Source: CBDFNN01 sp965250215
Lineage (GTDB): Bacteria; Bacteroidota; Rhodothermia; Rhodothermales; DATKEJ01
DNA: 64,000 nt
Direction: 5' to 3'
NCBI GenBank assembly: GCA_965250215.1
Contig: CBDFNN010000004.1
Span: forward strand, 4,402,001 to 4,466,000
Positions 61,956-64,000 of the stretch are shown one piece after another; positions within the stretch are counted from its first letter, which is position 1; each line of letters opens with the position of its first letter. The notes under the pieces are model-generated. The model ran no database searches. It saw only the letters and a program-made list of their open reading frames with translations, and was not told the DNA's origin. A program made the position numbers and the translations under genes.

Positions 61956-62990
61956 ATGAAAATCATATATCTCATTCTTCTCGCGCTTTGCTTTCAAAGT
62001 GTAGAGGCTCAAGGGCAGCGCTGGTCCGAACGGCGAGAGCTTGGGAGCAATTCCGAGCCTCTAAGCAAATTGAAAGTTCAGGGCAATGACTTCGTCAACC
62101 AAGAAGGTGTGACGGTCATCCTAAAAGGCTACTCATCAAGCGACCCAGATCGGCTTGCGAGCATTCGAAGATGGGACAAATCCTACTTCGAGGAATTGAA
62201 AGAATGGGGCGCGAACGTCGTCCGTTTTCCTGTTCATCCAAGGGCTTGGAGAAGCAGGGGTGAGTCAGATTATCTCTACCTCCTCGATCAGGGAATCGAA
62301 TGGGCCACCGAGCTCGGGATCTATGTGATCATCGATTGGCACAGCATCGGAAATTTGGAGTCAGAGCTCTTTCAGAGTCGTCAATACAATACGACTAAGA
62401 AGGAGACCTTCGAATTCTGGACCACCATTTCGAGACGCTACGGAAAAAACTCTACGGTAGCTTTCTACGAATTATTCAATGAACCGACGGTGTTCAACGG
62501 GAAGCTCGGAGTTACAAGCTGGGATGAGTGGAAGGAACTCAACGAAGAGATGATCACCATCATTCGAGCTTACGATGCAGAAGGCATTCCTCTTGTGGCC
62601 GGCTTCAATTGGGCCTACGATCTCAGCGGAGTTCGCGACAATCCAGTCGATGCAAAGGACATCGGATATGTCAGCCATCCATATCCTCAAAAGAGAGAAA
62701 AACCCTGGGAAGACAAGTGGACCGAGGACTGGGGATTTGTAAAAGAGAACTATCCGCTGATCCTAACTGAAATCGGCTTTGCAGGGGAAGAAGAACGAGG
62801 CGCTCACATTCCTGTCACCAGCGATGAGTCATACGGGGAGGCCATCACCGCCTATGCTGATGATAGAGGTATTTCCTACATCGTCTGGATATTCGATGCT
62901 CGATGGTCTCCGCGGCTTTTCTCCGACTGGCAATATACTCCGACGAGGCAAGGCACTTTGTTCAAGGCTAAAATGACGGAAAAGAAGTGA
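61956..62990 (+). CDS. Glycoside hydrolase family 5-like (endo-glucanase type) enzyme
   Basis: The 344-residue protein has a signal peptide ending EAQG. The family 5 clan A pattern is complete: ILKGYSSSDPDRL, ANVVRFPVHPRAW (Arg), IIDWHS, then the acid/base Glu176 in FNEP and the nucleophile Glu272 in LTEIGF. It is likely to be secreted and to cut beta-1,4-linked glucan or mannan; the exact specificity is not visible. There is no cellulose-binding module. Confidence 0.9.
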   Translation: MKIIYLILLALCFQSVEAQGQRWSERRELGSNSEPLSKLKVQGNDFVNQEGVTVILKGYSSSDPDRLASIRRWDKSYFEELKEWGANVVRFPVHPRAWRSRGESDYLYLLDQGIEWATELGIYVIIDWHSIGNLESELFQSRQYNTTKKETFEFWTTISRRYGKNSTVAFYELFNEPTVFNGKLGVTSWDEWKELNEEMITIIRAYDAEGIPLVAGFNWAYDLSGVRDNPVDAKDIGYVSHPYPQKREKPWEDKWTEDWGFVKENYPLILTEIGFAGEEERGAHIPVTSDESYGEAITAYADDRGISYIVWIFDARWSPRLFSDWQYTPTRQGTLFKAKMTEKK

Positions 62991-63140
62991 GGAGTGTTGA
63001 GTGTGGCTGGGATTCTGCGCGTCTCCAATCCCCAATCACAATCTTGACCAAGAATCGATCAAGATGAGCCGGCCTTCAACGAATGCGTAGGGTATATTGC
63101 CCAAGTTCTGGTTTTGAAATCTGACCTTTGACCTCTGTCC

Positions 63141-64000
63141 ATGCTCTCCACAAAATCCTCTCCCCTCGAAGTCTATACCGACGGATCTCATCTTAAAACC
63201 AAAGGTGACCTAGGCTACGGAATATGGCTTGAATACGGAGATAGAGAATATGCCCTTAGTGGTGTCAGCACCCCAACATTTCTAAAGGAGGCTTATGACA
63301 TCGACGAAGCAAATGTGTCAAATCCGACGATGGAGATGGTGGCTCTCGTCAAAACCTTGGAGATCTTCGACGGACTTGGAGAGCACATAATCATCTATGC
63401 AGATTACATGGGGGTGCAAAAATGGGTGAAAGGAGAATGGAAGGCAAAAAAACCCTACATCATCAAATTGCGGGATCGGGCTCAAGATCACATACAAAGT
63501 ATCGAAGATGCTGGTGGGTCGGTTAAACTGAAATGGGTCAAAGGGCACAATGGAAATCACGGAAACGAAATGGCCGACGAATATGCCACGATGTTGGATG
63601 AATACGATTCGCTAACGCCATTCGTCACAGGCAAGGAATCGAAAATCAGTGCAGCCAATCCAAATCTATTTTCAGAGCCACAACCCTGGTCAAGGATTAG
63701 AAACAAGAAACGAGAAACGATGGACGATTCTTCTGCAAACGCGTCTTATTCCACAGACAAGATCCGCAAAGCCATCGAAGATGGCATAGCCGACAGAAGC
63801 CACTTCGACGCCTTTATCGAACTCCTAGACAAGGGCGCTGTCCGAACTGCTGAACCTAATGGCAATGGTGCTTGGTCGGTCAATGCGTGGGTCAAACAAG
63901 GTATTCTGCTCGGATTCCGATTGGGAGAGATAGAGGCCATGCCTCTCTCTCCCCAATTCTTTGACAAAGACACCTATCCACTGAAGGAGATGAAACTGCA
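63141..64000 (+). CDS. RNase H reading in frame into dapD (3' end outside window)
   Basis: From ATG 63141 one open frame runs to the right edge without a stop. The first about 150 residues are RNase HI (YTDGSH with catalytic Asp13, Glu in NPTMEM, Asp in YADYMGV, and KGHNGNHGNEMADEY). After LFSEPQPWSR the frame passes through AGAAACG words. At ATG 63720 it becomes the N-terminal domain of tetrahydrodipicolinate N-succinyltransferase (IRKAIEDGI, then LLDKGAVRTAEPNGNGAWSVNAWVKQGILLGFRLG). DapD acts in lysine synthesis. Either a fused protein is made or dapD starts independently at 63720; the two cannot be separated from sequence alone. Confidence 0.85.
   Translation, partial: MLSTKSSPLEVYTDGSHLKTKGDLGYGIWLEYGDREYALSGVSTPTFLKEAYDIDEANVSNPTMEMVALVKTLEIFDGLGEHIIIYADYMGVQKWVKGEWKAKKPYIIKLRDRAQDHIQSIEDAGGSVKLKWVKGHNGNHGNEMADEYATMLDEYDSLTPFVTGKESKISAANPNLFSEPQPWSRIRNKKRETMDDSSANASYSTDKIRKAIEDGIADRSHFDAFIELLDKGAVRTAEPNGNGAWSVNAWVKQGILLGFRLGEIEAMPLSPQFFDKDTYPLKEMKL
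63699..63719 (+). repeat. AGAAACA/AGAAACG word array joining RNase H and dapD
   Basis: Three 7-bp units AGAAACA, AGAAACG, AGAAACG end exactly at the ATG of dapD. They encode RNKKRET in the RNase H frame. The same words occur, inverted, at 18895-18914. Confidence 0.9.

Overview
The window looks like a chromosomal segment of a Bacteroidota-type bacterium (Saprospiria, Cytophagia, Rhodothermia or Balneolia cannot be separated here). The reasons are two proteins with type IX-secretion-like C-terminal sorting domains (the left-edge fragment and an M36 protease), a SusC-like N-terminal domain on a TonB receptor, a DUF5916 outer-membrane protein, a propeller/Y_Y_Y-type sensor kinase and many short lipoboxes. 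About fifty protein genes were read on both strands. No rRNA, tRNA or CRISPR array was recognised.

Layout. 1-8.3 kb: end of a secreted protein, a HAD phosphatase, a YHYH lipoprotein / YwqK-like / SCO copper-type cluster, ferritin, a PIG-L deacetylase, an FMN reductase and priA. 8.4-16.5 kb: an orphan VgrG-PAAR spike pair, a metzincin lipoprotein, a sialate O-acetylesterase, an EEP-family hydrolase and an outer-membrane barrel. 16.7-18.9 kb: a compact sulfide module (SQR, TusE/DsrC-like, DsrE-like). 19-25 kb: DUF1028, DUF4159 and DUF4359 proteins, glyA, an orotate-PRTase-like gene, tatC and a methyltransferase. 25-29.4 kb: a DUF1501 plus DUF1549/DUF1553 cytochrome pair. 29.5-32.7 kb: DinB, a frameshifted SDR behind two palindromic operators, TetR, and a TorF-like protein. 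32.9-46.1 kb, all on the minus strand: BON-LysM, DUF5916, M36 protease, a beta-lactamase/VanX fusion, a Ca/Na antiporter, pepT, an acyltransferase and a response-regulator phosphatase. 46.5-54 kb: a repeat protein, a large sensor kinase, arsM, a four-helix-bundle element and aceK. 54-64 kb: small enzymes, a metal-type TonB cassette, a radical SAM protein, a frameshifted esterase, a GH5 enzyme, and an RNase H gene that reads straight into dapD.

The most unusual signal is not a gene. Gaps are filled with short arrays of 7-8 bp words (for example TGTTCCG, GAGTAAC, TCATCAC, TGAGGGGC, GAGTTTC, AGAAACG). Many are arranged as inverted pairs around a short unique centre. One instance, 51731-52272, has imperfect terminal inverted repeats of about 45 bp and carries a four-helix-bundle protein gene. 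This suggests that the word arrays are ends or gene-less relatives of a small element. The words reach into genes: a GAGTAAC duplication breaks the YwqK-like gene, an AGCCCCAT duplication puts the only priA ATG out of frame, the aceK reading frame emerges from the element's right end without a normal start codon, the SCO stop codon lies inside an array, and AGAAACG words join RNase H to dapD in one frame.
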